Source: Microbacterium rhizosphaerae (lineage in GTDB: Bacteria; Actinomycetota; Actinomycetes; Actinomycetales; Microbacteriaceae). From it: a stretch of DNA of 64,000 bases. Shown in pieces: positions 44,774 through 55,322 of this stretch (position 1 is its first letter; every line of letters starts with the position of its first letter). The stretch spans positions 2,852,001-2,916,000 of the forward strand of contig NZ_CP139368.1 in the NCBI RefSeq assembly GCF_034120055.1, in the 5' to 3' direction. Both the position numbers and the translations under genes were made by a program. A model generated the notes under the pieces. It saw only the letters and a list, made by a program, of their open reading frames with translations. It did not search any database and was not told where the DNA came from.

Positions 44774-45307
44774 ATGACACGCCACGATCCCCTTCCGATA
44801 GACCCCATTGCCGAGGCGAAGAGGCAATGGATCGCGCACGGATGGGACGACGCGGCCGAGGGCATGACGGTCGTCACATCGATCATGCGCGCACAGCAGC
44901 TGCTGATGGCGCGAATCGAATCGGCACTGCGCCCATTCCACCTCACATTCGCGCGATTCGAGCTGCTGCGACTCATCGCATTCACCCATGACGGGCGCGT
45001 GCCGCTCACTCGCGCGGTCAAGCGGCTCCAGGTGCATCCGGCAAGCGTGACGAGCGCGCTGGACCGGCTCGTGAAGGACGGCCTCGTCGAGCGCGAGCGG
45101 CACCCCGACGACGGACGCGCGGCCGTTCTCACGATCACGGATGCGGGTCGCGACCTCGTCGATCGCGCGACCGCCGTGCTCAACGGCGACGTGTTCGCCG
45201 ACATCGGCATGCCGCAGGAGGATGCCGTCGCCCTCGTGCGGATCATCGCGCGGTTCCGCGAGCGTCAGGCGGACTTCGTCATCCGCCCGACACCCGACCG
45301 CCTCTGA
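44774..45307 (+). CDS. MarR-family regulator, possible regulator of the mms operon
   Basis: 177 residues. MarR winged helix: HLTFARFELLRLIAFTHDGRV, recognition region RAVKRLQVHPASVTSALDRLVKDGL, and wing ERERHPDDGRAAVLTITDAG. The N-terminal extension (EAKRQWIAHGWDDAAEGM) is longer than in the minimal family and occurs in regulators of acyl-CoA metabolism. The GGAG ribosome binding site lies 9 bases upstream. It converges on the mms operon; two MarR-type dyads stand at that operon's promoter (48965-48995), so it may control valine breakdown. Confidence 0.87.
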   Translation: MTRHDPLPIDPIAEAKRQWIAHGWDDAAEGMTVVTSIMRAQQLLMARIESALRPFHLTFARFELLRLIAFTHDGRVPLTRAVKRLQVHPASVTSALDRLVKDGLVERERHPDDGRAAVLTITDAGRDLVDRATAVLNGDVFADIGMPQEDAVALVRIIARFRERQADFVIRPTPDRL

Positions 45308-45332
45308 GGACCCCGGCGGGCCGCTCCCGCGC

Positions 45333-46232
45333 TCAGCCGGCCGCGCGGATGACGTTGATGATCGCGGAGAAGTCCTGCCCCGCGCCGTCGCCCTCGGCGA
45401 AGGCGGCATAGATCTGCTGCGCGTGCAGCCCGAGCTGCGCGTCGGCTCCGGTGAGGGCGATCGCCTGCGCGGCGAGACCGAGGTCCTTGGCCATCAGTGC
45501 GCCGGCGAAGCCCGGCCGGTAGTCGTTGTTGGCCGGGCTCGTGGGGACGGGCCCGGGCACGGGGCAGTTCGTCGTCAGCGCCCAGCACTGCCCGGAGGCG
45601 TGCGAGGCGACGTCGAACAGCGCCTCGTGCGACAGCCCGAGCCGCTCCCCGAGCACGAACGCCTCGGCCACGACGATCTGGCTGACCCCCAGGATCATGT
45701 TGTTGCAGACCTTGGCCGCCTGACCGAGGCCCGGACCGCCGCAGTGGACGATGCGGCCGCCCATGCGCTCGAGCAGCGGCAATGCGGCGGCGAAGTCCTC
45801 GTCGGAGCCGCCGACCATGAAGGCGAGAGTGCCCTTCTCCGCACCCACCACGCCGCCGGAGACGGGCGCGTCCACGGAGCGATGTCCCGCCTCCTCCGCG
45901 AGCAGGTGCGCCTCGCGCGCCTCGTCCACGGCGATGGTGGAGGAGTCGATGAACAGCGTGCCGGGCTCGGCGGCCGCGAGAAGGCTCGCCTGGCCGTTGG
46001 TGCCGCGGTACGCGTCGAGCACGTGACGACCCGCCGGGAACATCGTGATGACGACATCGGCGGATGCTGCGGCATCCGCCCCCGACGAGGCCACGGGCAG
46101 TCCCGCGTCGCGCGCCGCCTCGACCGCGGCGGGGACGACGTCGAACACCGTGACATCGTGCCCGGCGGCGGCCAGGTTGCGCGCCATCGGCAGACCCATG
46201 TGGCCCACGCCGAGGAAGGCGACAGCGGTCAT
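45333..46232 (-). CDS. mmsB: 3-Hydroxyisobutyrate dehydrogenase
   Basis: 299 residues. Oxidises (S)-3-hydroxyisobutyrate to methylmalonate semialdehyde with NAD+. The Rossmann motif GVGHMGLPMARNL is at residue 8; substrate-binding DAPVSGGVVGAEKGTL near 122 and the catalytic Lys in GLGQAAKVCNNM near 172 follow; the C-terminal bundle includes MAKDLGLA. ATG 46232 has AAGGAG upstream and overlaps the acyl-CoA dehydrogenase stop. Last gene of the operon, directly supplying MmsA with its substrate. Confidence 0.94.
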   Translation of the reverse strand: MTAVAFLGVGHMGLPMARNLAAAGHDVTVFDVVPAAVEAARDAGLPVASSGADAAASADVVITMFPAGRHVLDAYRGTNGQASLLAAAEPGTLFIDSSTIAVDEAREAHLLAEEAGHRSVDAPVSGGVVGAEKGTLAFMVGGSDEDFAAALPLLERMGGRIVHCGGPGLGQAAKVCNNMILGVSQIVVAEAFVLGERLGLSHEALFDVASHASGQCWALTTNCPVPGPVPTSPANNDYRPGFAGALMAKDLGLAAQAIALTGADAQLGLHAQQIYAAFAEGDGAGQDFSAIINVIRAAG

Positions 46233-47383
46233 GATGCGCTCCTTCCGGAAGCGAGGAGGTCGCGGGCGATGATGCGCAGCATGATCTCGTTGGAGCCCTC
46301 CACGATCTGGTGCACGCGCAGGTCGCGCACGACCCGCTCGATGCCGAACTCGTGCAGGTAGCCGTAGCCGCCGTGCAGCTGCAGCGCCTGGTTGGCGACG
46401 CGGAAGCCGGCATCCGTCGCGAAGCGCTTGGCGACGGCGCACGCCACCGTGGCGTCGGGGGCCCCCGCATCCAGCTTCGCCGCCGCCCGCTGCACGAGCG
46501 CCCGCCCCGCCTGCAGGTCGATCTCCATGTCGGCCAGCGCGAACTCGATGCTCTGTCGTGTCGCCAGCGGCGCACCGAACGTCTCGCGCTCGTGGACGTA
46601 GCGCAGGGCGCGGTCGAGGGTCCACTGGGCCCCTCCCAGTGAGCATGCGGCGATGTTGATGCGGCCGCCGTCGAGGCCCTTCATCGCGATCGCGAAGCCG
46701 TCGCCCTCCTCGGCCAGGCGGTTGCCGACCGGCACCCGCACGTCCTCGAAGATCACCTGGCGCGTCGGCTGGGCGTTCCACCCCATCTTCTTCTCCGCAG
46801 GCCCGAACGAGAGGCCGGGGGTGCCGGCGGGCACGACGATGGCACTGACCCCGCGTGCGCCGGGCCCTCCGGTGCGAGCCATGACGACGTAGACGGCAGA
46901 CGTTCCGGCGCCGGAGATGAACTGCTTGACGCCGTTGATGACGTACTCGTCGCCGTCGCGGACGGCGGAGGTGACGAGCGCGGCCGCGTCGGATCCGACA
47001 CCCGGCTCGGTGAGGCAGTAGCTGCCGAGATCCTCCATCGTGCACAGGCCCGGGAGCCATCGCTGCCGCTGCTCCTCGGTGCCGTGGGCATCGATCATCC
47101 AGGTCACCATGTTGTGCACCGAGATGTAGGCGGCGACGGCCGTGTCGCCCTTGGCGAGCTCCTCGAAGATGGCGACCGCGTCGCTGCGGGTGAGCTCCGA
47201 GCCGCCGGACGACTCGCGGACGACGATGCCGCCGAGCCCCAGCTCGCCCGCGGCGCGCAGCGCGTCCAGGGGCAGCGCCTTCTCGGTATCCCGCTGGTTC
47301 GCGAACGGTGCGAGGTGGACGTCCGAGAAGTCCCGGACGGCGTCGATGAGCGCCGTGCGCTCCTCAGTCATGTCTACGTACAT
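46229..47383 (-). CDS. Acyl-CoA dehydrogenase (probable isobutyryl-CoA dehydrogenase)
   Basis: 384 residues with FAD. CLTEPGVGSDAAAL (FAD/acyl motif), RETFGAPLATRQSIEFALADM and the C-terminal VHQIVEGSNEIMLRIIARDLL, which holds the catalytic Glu, are all intact. The position between mmsA and mmsB indicates isobutyryl-CoA, the valine intermediate. ATG 47383 is adjacent to the mmsA stop, 1 base apart; ATG 47371 is an alternative start. An enoyl-CoA hydratase and a hydroxyisobutyryl-CoA hydrolase are not in the window. Confidence 0.9.
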   Translation of the reverse strand: MYVDMTEERTALIDAVRDFSDVHLAPFANQRDTEKALPLDALRAAGELGLGGIVVRESSGGSELTRSDAVAIFEELAKGDTAVAAYISVHNMVTWMIDAHGTEEQRQRWLPGLCTMEDLGSYCLTEPGVGSDAAALVTSAVRDGDEYVINGVKQFISGAGTSAVYVVMARTGGPGARGVSAIVVPAGTPGLSFGPAEKKMGWNAQPTRQVIFEDVRVPVGNRLAEEGDGFAIAMKGLDGGRINIAACSLGGAQWTLDRALRYVHERETFGAPLATRQSIEFALADMEIDLQAGRALVQRAAAKLDAGAPDATVACAVAKRFATDAGFRVANQALQLHGGYGYLHEFGIERVVRDLRVHQIVEGSNEIMLRIIARDLLASGRSAS

Positions 47384-47384
47384 G

Positions 47385-48899
47385 TCAGTGCATCGTCGGG
47401 ATGACGAAGCTCACCCCTTCCGTCGGTGCCTGAGCCTGTCGAAGGCCGGACGGCCAGCGGCTCGTCACGGTCTTGGTCTTCGTGTAGAACCGGAACGCGT
47501 CCGGGCCGTGCTGGTTCAGGTCGCCGAACATCGACCGCTTCCACCCGCCGAACGTGTGGTACGCGATCGGCACGGGGATCGGCACGTTCACCCCGACCAT
47601 GCCGACATCCACCCGTGCGGTGAAGTCGCGGGCGGTGTCGCCGTCGCGCGTGAAGATCGCGACCCCGTTGCCGTACTCGTGGTCTGTGGCCATCGCCAGG
47701 GCGTCCTCGTAGTCCCGGGCGCGGGCGATGACGAGGACGGGGCCGAAGATCTCCTCGCGGTAGATCGACATGTCGCGCGTGACGTGGTCGAACAGTGTCG
47801 GGCCGAGGAAGAAGCCGCCCTCATGCCCGGGCACGCTGAAGCCGCGGCCGTCGGCGAGCAGGGTCGCACCCTCATCCACCCCCTTCTGGATGTACCCCTC
47901 CACGCGCTGCTTCGCGGCGCCGTTCACCAGCGGGCCGTAGTCGATGCCCTCCTCGAGCGACGGCCCGATCCTCAGGTCCTTCACCCGCTGCGCCAGCCGC
48001 TCGGCCAGCGCGTCGGCGACCGCCTCGCCGACCGGGACGGCGACTGAGATCGCCATGCACCGCTCCCCCGCCGAGCCGTACCCCGAGCCGATCAGCGCAT
48101 CGACGGCCTGGTCCAGGTCGGCGTCGGGCATCACGATCATGTGGTTCTTCGCGCCGCCGAAGCACTGCGCGCGCTTGCCGTTCGCGGCCGCAGTCGCGTA
48201 GATGTACTGCGCGATCGGCGTCGAACCGACGAATCCGATCGCGCGCACGCGCTCGTCGGTCAGCAGCGCATCCACCGCTTCCTTGTCGCCGTTGACGACG
48301 TTCAGGACGCCTGCCGGCAGTCCCGCCTCGAGGAACAGCTCCGCGATCCGCAGCGGCACCGAGGGGTCGCGCTCGCTGGGCTTGAGGATGAAGGCGTTCC
48401 CGGCCGCGAGCGCCGGGCCCATCTTCCACAGGGGGATCATCGCCGGGAAGTTGAACGGCGTGATCCCGGCCACCACGCCGAGGGGCTGCCGCAGCGAGTA
48501 CACGTCGATGCCTGTTCCGGCGCCCGTCGAGTACTCGCCCTTCAGCAGATGCGGCGCTCCGACGCAGAACTCGATGACCTCGACGCCGCGCTGGATGTCG
48601 CCCTTCGCATCCTCCACCGACTTGCCGTGCTCACTGGCCAGCAGCCGCGCCAGCGACGGCGTGTCCTGCGCGATCAGCTCCAGGAAGCGCATCATCACCC
48701 GAGCCCGCTTCTGCGGATTGGTCGCCGCCCACCCGGGCTGCGCGGCGCACGCGGTCGCGACCGCCGCCGTCACCTCCTCGGTCGATGCGAGCGGCACCCG
48801 CGCCTGCACCTCTCCCGTGCTCGGATCGAACACGTCGCCGTATCGACCGGATGCGCCGGCCCTGTGCTCGCCTCCGATGAAATGCGTGAGTTCCCGCAT
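47385..48899 (-). CDS. mmsA: Methylmalonate-semialdehyde dehydrogenase
   Basis: 504 residues. CoA-acylating aldehyde dehydrogenase that makes propionyl-CoA from methylmalonate semialdehyde. GITPFNFPAMIPLWKMGPALAAGN binds the cofactor; the catalytic Cys is in GSAGERCMAISVAV near residue 284; YHTFGGWKRSMFGDLNQHG is typical of MmsA. Near the C-terminus the usual short SRWPSG...IPTM end is interrupted by about ten extra residues (LRQAQAPTEG) encoded by a dispersed repeat. First gene of the operon. Confidence 0.94.
   Translation of the reverse strand: MRELTHFIGGEHRAGASGRYGDVFDPSTGEVQARVPLASTEEVTAAVATACAAQPGWAATNPQKRARVMMRFLELIAQDTPSLARLLASEHGKSVEDAKGDIQRGVEVIEFCVGAPHLLKGEYSTGAGTGIDVYSLRQPLGVVAGITPFNFPAMIPLWKMGPALAAGNAFILKPSERDPSVPLRIAELFLEAGLPAGVLNVVNGDKEAVDALLTDERVRAIGFVGSTPIAQYIYATAAANGKRAQCFGGAKNHMIVMPDADLDQAVDALIGSGYGSAGERCMAISVAVPVGEAVADALAERLAQRVKDLRIGPSLEEGIDYGPLVNGAAKQRVEGYIQKGVDEGATLLADGRGFSVPGHEGGFFLGPTLFDHVTRDMSIYREEIFGPVLVIARARDYEDALAMATDHEYGNGVAIFTRDGDTARDFTARVDVGMVGVNVPIPVPIAYHTFGGWKRSMFGDLNQHGPDAFRFYTKTKTVTSRWPSGLRQAQAPTEGVSFVIPTMH
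47416..47445. repeat. Short dispersed palindromic repeat inside mmsA
   Basis: The 30-base block starts CCTTC and ends GAAGG with the core TGAGCCTGTCGAAGG. This core is familiar from intergenic repeats of actinobacterial genomes (recalled, not searched). It lies in frame near the 3' end of mmsA. Confidence 0.5.
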
Positions 48900-48964
48900 G
48901 TGCTCCGCCTCTTCGCGTTGTGCGCTGTCCGCGTGAATGGGCGCGATCGGATGGATCGCGTTAC

Positions 48965-48995
48965 TTGGATATCAAACTAATTGCTTGGCATCCAA
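48965..48995. promoter_or_regulatory. Tandem MarR-type operator upstream of mmsA
   Basis: Two 11-bp dyads, TTGGATATCAA (48965-48975, one mismatch) and TTGGCATCCAA (48985-48995, perfect arms), with centres 20 bp apart, two helical turns. They lie 66-96 bases upstream of mmsA in an AT-rich patch that also contains a possible minus promoter (TTGGAT, 18 bases, TATCCA). Confidence 0.55.
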
Positions 48996-49096
48996 AATGG
49001 AAGTGCGTGCGCTGGGAGTCTCGGCTGAATCGCAGCTGTCGTGCGCCCTCGGCGAACTCGGGCCGACCCGCACGACGGCGGTCCGAGACTGTGTGC

Positions 49097-50038
49097 GTGG
49101 ACGATGCGGATGCCGATGCCGAGGCGGAGGCGATGGATGCCTACTCGGCCGCGGTGATCCGGGTCGCCGAGACGGTGCTGCCCTCCGTCGCATCCGTCGC
49201 CGTGCGCACCCGGCAGGGCGGCGGCGCCGGCAGCGCATCCGTCATCACCGACGACGGGCTCCTCCTCACGAGCGCGCATGTCGTTGCCGGGGCCGTCGCG
49301 GTCGAGCTCGCCTTCTCCGACGGAACGACGACTCCGGCAGACATCGTCGGCGCCGACGTGCTCTCCGACCTCGCCCTCCTGCGCGCGCGGGGCGGGACGC
49401 CGCATCCCGTCACCCTCGGCGATGCGGCACGGCTGAAGGTCGGCCAGCTCGTCGTGGCTCTGGGCAACCCGCGCGGCTTCGCCGGGAGCGTCACGGCCGG
49501 CATCGTCTCGGCGCTCGGCCGTTCTCTGCCGACGAGCGCGGGTCGCGTCATCGACGAGGTCATCCAGACCGACGCCGCGCTGAACCCGGGCAACAGCGGC
49601 GGTGCGCTGGCCGACAGCTCCGGTCGCATGATCGGCGTCAACACGGCCGTCGCCGGCGTCGGGCTCGGGCTCGCCGTGCCCATCAACGCGACGACTCGCG
49701 CGATCATCGACGCGCTCCGAACGAGCGGCCGCGTCCGCCGCGCGTGGCTGGGAGTGGCCGGCGCGAAAGTGGCCCTGAGCCCGGACGCCGCGACGAAGGT
49801 CGGCTCACCGAACGGGCTGCAGATCGTGTCGGTCATCGCCGGGAGCCCTGCCGCGGAGGCCGGTGCGCGCCCGGGCGACATCGTCCTGTCGATCGACGGC
49901 ACGCCCGTGTTCGACCCGACCGGCCTTCAGCGCCGGATGATCGAGGACGCCATCGGCCGCCGCATGGAGATGACCGTGTGGCGCAACGGCGCGCTCGTCG
50001 ACGTGGTGGTCGAGCCGCAGGAGCTGCGAGTCGGCTGA
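49097..50038 (+). CDS. Trypsin-like serine protease with PDZ domain (HtrA-like, no membrane anchor)
   Basis: 313 residues. Chymotrypsin-fold catalytic triad: His61 (LTSAHVVAG), Asp91 (LSDLALLRA), Ser167 (NPGNSGGAL). A PDZ domain covers the last 100 residues (GLQIVSVIAGSPAAEAGARPGDIVLSI is its binding groove region). Unlike the usual HtrA, there is no signal peptide or membrane helix; the N-terminus is Asp/Ala/Glu-rich, so it is predicted to be cytosolic. GTG 49097 or ATG 49133 may be the start; the conserved DAYSAAV block fits the longer form. Confidence 0.85.
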   Translation: MDDADADAEAEAMDAYSAAVIRVAETVLPSVASVAVRTRQGGGAGSASVITDDGLLLTSAHVVAGAVAVELAFSDGTTTPADIVGADVLSDLALLRARGGTPHPVTLGDAARLKVGQLVVALGNPRGFAGSVTAGIVSALGRSLPTSAGRVIDEVIQTDAALNPGNSGGALADSSGRMIGVNTAVAGVGLGLAVPINATTRAIIDALRTSGRVRRAWLGVAGAKVALSPDAATKVGSPNGLQIVSVIAGSPAAEAGARPGDIVLSIDGTPVFDPTGLQRRMIEDAIGRRMEMTVWRNGALVDVVVEPQELRVG

Positions 50039-50042
50039 GCGG

Positions 50043-50477
50043 TCAGTCGGTCCAGGGCGCCGGGCGCTCCTCGTCGCGCGTCGAGTCGTCCGGCAGGTGC
50101 GGCAGCTCGTACCCGCCCGCGCGGATGCACAGCCACCGCAGCTGCTCCGGCGTGTCGGGCATGGCCCGCCACGTGCGCCAGACGCCCGGGCCGACGCGGA
50201 CGACCGTGCCGGGCCCCACATCCACCACCACGTCGTTCAGGCCCATCTGGCCGAAGCCGTCGAGGAAGACGTAGAGCTCCTCGACGCGCGTATGCGTGTG
50301 CCAGTAGCCGGCCTGCTCCCCCGGCTCGAAGGAGTTGGCCGTCATGCCGATGTAGGTCATCTCGAGGTCGTGATCCACGACCCGACGGCCGTCGCGCGAA
50401 CTCTGCGGACGGAATCCTCCGTAGTGGCTGCGCCACTGGTCGAGCCCGCCCATCTCCAGTACCTGGTAGTCGCTCAT
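50043..50477 (-). CDS. Cupin-domain protein
   Basis: 144 residues. One cupin: EPGEQAGYWHTHTRVEELYVFLDGFG gives metal ligands H-T-H and E, and VVRVGPGVWRTWRAMPDTPEQLRWLC is the second motif. Such proteins bind a metal or small ligand; no reaction can be assigned. ATG 50477 follows a TACGCT box by 6 bases. The stop is 4 bases from that of the HtrA-like gene. Confidence 0.85.
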   Translation of the reverse strand: MSDYQVLEMGGLDQWRSHYGGFRPQSSRDGRRVVDHDLEMTYIGMTANSFEPGEQAGYWHTHTRVEELYVFLDGFGQMGLNDVVVDVGPGTVVRVGPGVWRTWRAMPDTPEQLRWLCIRAGGYELPHLPDDSTRDEERPAPWTD

Positions 50478-50483
50478 GCGGCC

Positions 50484-50489
50484 AGCGTA
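50484..50489 (-). promoter_or_regulatory. -10 box TACGCT before the cupin gene
   Basis: On the minus strand, 6 bases before ATG 50477. Confidence 0.5.
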
Positions 50490-50505
50490 AACCGCGGTCG
50501 CGGAT

Positions 50506-52225
<1,720 letters not shown>

Positions 52226-52231
52226 ACCACC

Positions 52232-52237
52232 AGGTTA
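52232..52237 (-). promoter_or_regulatory. -10 box TAACCT of the epimerase gene
   Basis: On the minus strand, 6 bases before GTG 52225. Confidence 0.5.
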
Positions 52238-52342
52238 CGCTCGTGCGGCGCCATCCTATGGTTCTGCTGGATGCGCCCACAGCAGACGCCGAGCCCGCCC
52301 TAGACTTGCGTCCTCTTCGCCTGCATCGGAGCCGGCGAAACG

Positions 52343-53134
52343 ATGAGAGCGGGGTGGGCTATGGTCTGGCGCAGGATGGTCGCGACGGTCTCTTCGGTCG
52401 GATTGGTGGCGGCAGCGCTGCTCGGGCCGACCGCATCCGGTGCAGAGGCGATCGTCCACAAGCCACGAATTCCCAACCACTCGGCGACCACGACCGCGGC
52501 GGCCTGGTCGTCGTCCAACTGGTCGGGGTACGCGATCACGTCCGGTGCGCCCTACAACGCGATCACCGGGACGTGGACAGTGCCGGCGGCCGGGTCGACC
52601 AAGACCGCGACGTACTCGTCGAACTGGATCGGCATCGACGGCTTCAACAACTCGAACCTGATCCAGACCGGCACCGAGTCCGACAACTCGCACGGCCGGG
52701 CGACCTACGCGGCGTGGTGGGAGATCCTCCCCGCTTCCGAGACGCGCATCAGCTCGATCACCGTGCACCCGGGCGACGTGATGACCGCCTCCATCGTCAA
52801 GGGCTCAGGAACGTCCTGGACGATCACCCTCACGGACACGACGACCGGCGGGTCGTTCTCGACCGTGCAGAACTACACCGGACCGCAGACGTCGGCCGAA
52901 TGGATCGAGGAGGCGCCGCAGGTCGGCGGCAAGGTCGCAACGCTCGCCCACTACGGCCAGTCGACGTTCGATCCGGGCACGGTCAACGGCATCAACCCCG
53001 GCCTCACGACCGGTGACAGCGGCGTCATGGTGCAGAACCGCGTCCAGGTCTCGACACCCTCGAAACCGGATGGCGACACCGACGGCTTCAACGTCGCCTA
53101 CGGGTCGGCGGTCCCCGCCCCTCCGGCCAGCTGA
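52343..53134 (+). CDS. Secreted glutamic endopeptidase (peptidase G1 / eqolisin)
   Basis: 263 residues. Signal peptide (to about residue 36, AEA). The mature beta-sandwich has the G1 motifs: SSNWSGYAI, SSNWIGIDGF, the catalytic Gln108 in LIQTGTES and the catalytic Glu186 in SAEWIEEAP; this Gln/Glu pair is the eqolisin dyad, active at acid pH. The family was first described in fungi and is uncommon in bacteria. ATG 52361, six codons later, is also possible. A hairpin terminator follows at 53198. Confidence 0.87.
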   Translation: MRAGWAMVWRRMVATVSSVGLVAAALLGPTASGAEAIVHKPRIPNHSATTTAAAWSSSNWSGYAITSGAPYNAITGTWTVPAAGSTKTATYSSNWIGIDGFNNSNLIQTGTESDNSHGRATYAAWWEILPASETRISSITVHPGDVMTASIVKGSGTSWTITLTDTTTGGSFSTVQNYTGPQTSAEWIEEAPQVGGKVATLAHYGQSTFDPGTVNGINPGLTTGDSGVMVQNRVQVSTPSKPDGDTDGFNVAYGSAVPAPPAS

Positions 53135-53197
53135 GTCCGGAGCACGCGGCCGGCGGGATGCGGATCCGAAGCGGCGCATCCCCGACGTGAGTCGCGA

Positions 53198-53243
53198 AGG
53201 CGGTGTCTCCCACCCGGCCACGCCGGGATGGGAGACACCGCCT
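53198..53243. terminator. Bidirectional hairpin between the G1 and ceramidase-like genes
   Basis: Arms 53198-53218 and 53222-53243 pair over 21 bp with one bulged base. It lies 10 bases after the ceramidase-like stop on the minus strand and 64 after the G1 stop. Confidence 0.75.
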
Positions 53244-53252
53244 CGATGCGGG

Positions 53253-55322
53253 TCAGTTGATGTGCACGTCTGTCGTCGCGGTGTTGCCCGCCCCGTCCGT
53301 GATCGTCACGGATCCGTCCATGTGCTTGTGCGGCATGGTGATGGTCGGCCCGTCGGCAGTCGTGCCATCCGCGAACGTCCAGTGCGCGGCCAGGACCTTC
53401 GTCTGCTGCCCGCCACGAGCGTGCGCAGTCAGGACGATCGTGTTCCCCCGCTCGGGGTCCTCGTCGACGGCCGCGGACAGGGGCCGGTCGATCTGCACCG
53501 ATTGCGTCCAGGTGTAGGTGTGGTCGAGGTTGTCGGTGACGCTCGCGCGCACCTGGTAGATGCCCGGTCGCGCGAACGTGTGGGTGAAGCGCGCCGAGAT
53601 GGGGTGGATCTCGGTCGTGCCGTCACCGAAGTCCCAGCTGATCGCGCCATCGCGCTGCGTTGCCGCAGTCGATCCGATGGACGTCGACGCGGAGCCGGAC
53701 GCCTGCGCCTTCTTCGCCGTGCCGTAGAAGCTCACCGTCGGGTCATCGCTCTCGACCTGGTCGGGATAGAACTGGATCGTGGGCTGCGAGAACGCGTTCG
53801 GGTTGTCGATCTGCGCGTACGGCTGCTCAGCAGTCGGATGCAGACCCAGCAGCTCGCCGGCGGCGCGGACCGCGTCGACGTTGTCCTGCGCGAGCTGCGA
53901 GCCGACGTTGAACCTGGCGAAATCGCTCTGCGCGAGCTGAGCGGGCGGATAGACGCCCGGCCGCTGATCCCAGTAGTAGCCGAGCTGGTCGCCGCCGTGG
54001 TCGATGATGTGCGCGGCGCTGATGCCCGGTGACGCGGCAAACGACCGTTGGATCGCGGCCGTGACCTCAGGGAAGGCCTCGCCCGGGGCCGTGGCGTACA
54101 CCTGATCGCCCACCCGGGCGACGGTCGCCGACGTGCCGATGCGGCCGGCGGCGGTGAAGTACGGCGCATCGAGTGAGCGGTTGACCGTGAAGATGCCACC
54201 GACCGCACGCCAGTCCCACGTGCCGCTGGTGCCGTTGCTCGCCGGCTCGCTGAGCGGGCCAGGGCAGCCGAGCGGCCCGTTCGCGTGGTTGCACGACATC
54301 GCGGCGAGCAGCCCTTGGTTCTCGGCTGCGGTCGAGAACGACTGGCTCGCGGCCGCCAGCGTGGTGTCAGTGATGCGATGCGCAGTGGTGAGCGCCCGAG
54401 TGACCGCGTTTGTGACGAAGCGTCCCTGCTCAGTGACCTCGGCGTAGTCGCCGGCCGCCCCGATCGTCTCCTGACGGCCGAGTGTACCCGCGGCGATCAC
54501 TGCGGTGCCGCCGAACAGTTGGGCAAGGCGATCACGGACGTACCCGGGGTAGTCCGCGCTGAACTGGTTGTTGCCCGGGTCGCTGGGGTCGTACTCGTCG
54601 ACGTGGACCGGAACGTCGGCGTACATGCCGATCGTCGCGCCGGTGCCGGGTTCGCGGGCCCACAGGATCGGCAGCTGGTCGTCGACGGCGAACCCGGCCA
54701 TCTGATCGGTGCCCTGGACCTGGGAGAGCAGGCCGTGGATGGTGCCGGTCGCCGACCACAGCTCGGCCGCGCGCGCGTTCGCCTCCGCATCGAGGACGGC
54801 CTGGACCGCGGCCTCCTTGACGCGGTGCACGTATGTCGGGTCGGTGTGACCCCAGATGCCCATGATCGTCGGGGCTGCGTGGTCGTGCGTGGCCGACACG
54901 ACGATGTTGGCGGCACTGACGTCGTACCCGCGCGTGGAGAGCGCAGCGGCGGCATCCTGGCGTGCGTCGTCGGCGCCGTCGCCGACGTTCGGCGCCTGAT
55001 AGGCGGCGAACCACCCCTGCGAGTCCACCGACACGAACGTCACGGCCTGCGTGCCGTGGCCGACGAAGAACGCCCGCACCTGCAGCGGATCGTGAACACC
55101 CCCGGTGACGAGGTAGTTCGAGCTATAGCCGCCGTCGACCATCGGCTTGTCGGGCGAGATGTCGACGACCGCGGTGCCGACCTGGAAAAGGGCGGGATCG
55201 GCATGGGGCTTCTCGGATGGGGGCGCTGGCGCGGCATATGCCGACGACGCACCCGCGGCCGACAGCAACAGCACGCCGGCGGCGGCGACGAGCGCGGTGG
55301 CGCGAGCGAGATGACGATGCAT
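53253..55322 (-). CDS. Secreted neutral ceramidase-like hydrolase with a PKD domain
   Basis: 689 residues. Signal peptide (1-31). Residues 45-510 resemble the neutral/alkaline ceramidase N-terminal domain: VGTAVVDISPDKP, the zinc motif SATHDHAAP (H146, H148), and DHGGDQLGYYWDQRPG with Tyr. From 540 a PKD-like module appears (AISWDFGDGTTEIHPISARFTHTFARPGIYQV), then a second Ig-like repeat (AAHWTFADGTTADGP) that ends the protein. Ceramidases cut N-acyl-sphingosine; bacteria that lack sphingolipids may use the enzyme on host or fungal lipids. Divergent from the PucR-type regulator. Confidence 0.75.
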   Translation of the reverse strand: MHRHLARATALVAAAGVLLLSAAGASSAYAAPAPPSEKPHADPALFQVGTAVVDISPDKPMVDGGYSSNYLVTGGVHDPLQVRAFFVGHGTQAVTFVSVDSQGWFAAYQAPNVGDGADDARQDAAAALSTRGYDVSAANIVVSATHDHAAPTIMGIWGHTDPTYVHRVKEAAVQAVLDAEANARAAELWSATGTIHGLLSQVQGTDQMAGFAVDDQLPILWAREPGTGATIGMYADVPVHVDEYDPSDPGNNQFSADYPGYVRDRLAQLFGGTAVIAAGTLGRQETIGAAGDYAEVTEQGRFVTNAVTRALTTAHRITDTTLAAASQSFSTAAENQGLLAAMSCNHANGPLGCPGPLSEPASNGTSGTWDWRAVGGIFTVNRSLDAPYFTAAGRIGTSATVARVGDQVYATAPGEAFPEVTAAIQRSFAASPGISAAHIIDHGGDQLGYYWDQRPGVYPPAQLAQSDFARFNVGSQLAQDNVDAVRAAGELLGLHPTAEQPYAQIDNPNAFSQPTIQFYPDQVESDDPTVSFYGTAKKAQASGSASTSIGSTAATQRDGAISWDFGDGTTEIHPISARFTHTFARPGIYQVRASVTDNLDHTYTWTQSVQIDRPLSAAVDEDPERGNTIVLTAHARGGQQTKVLAAHWTFADGTTADGPTITMPHKHMDGSVTITDGAGNTATTDVHIN

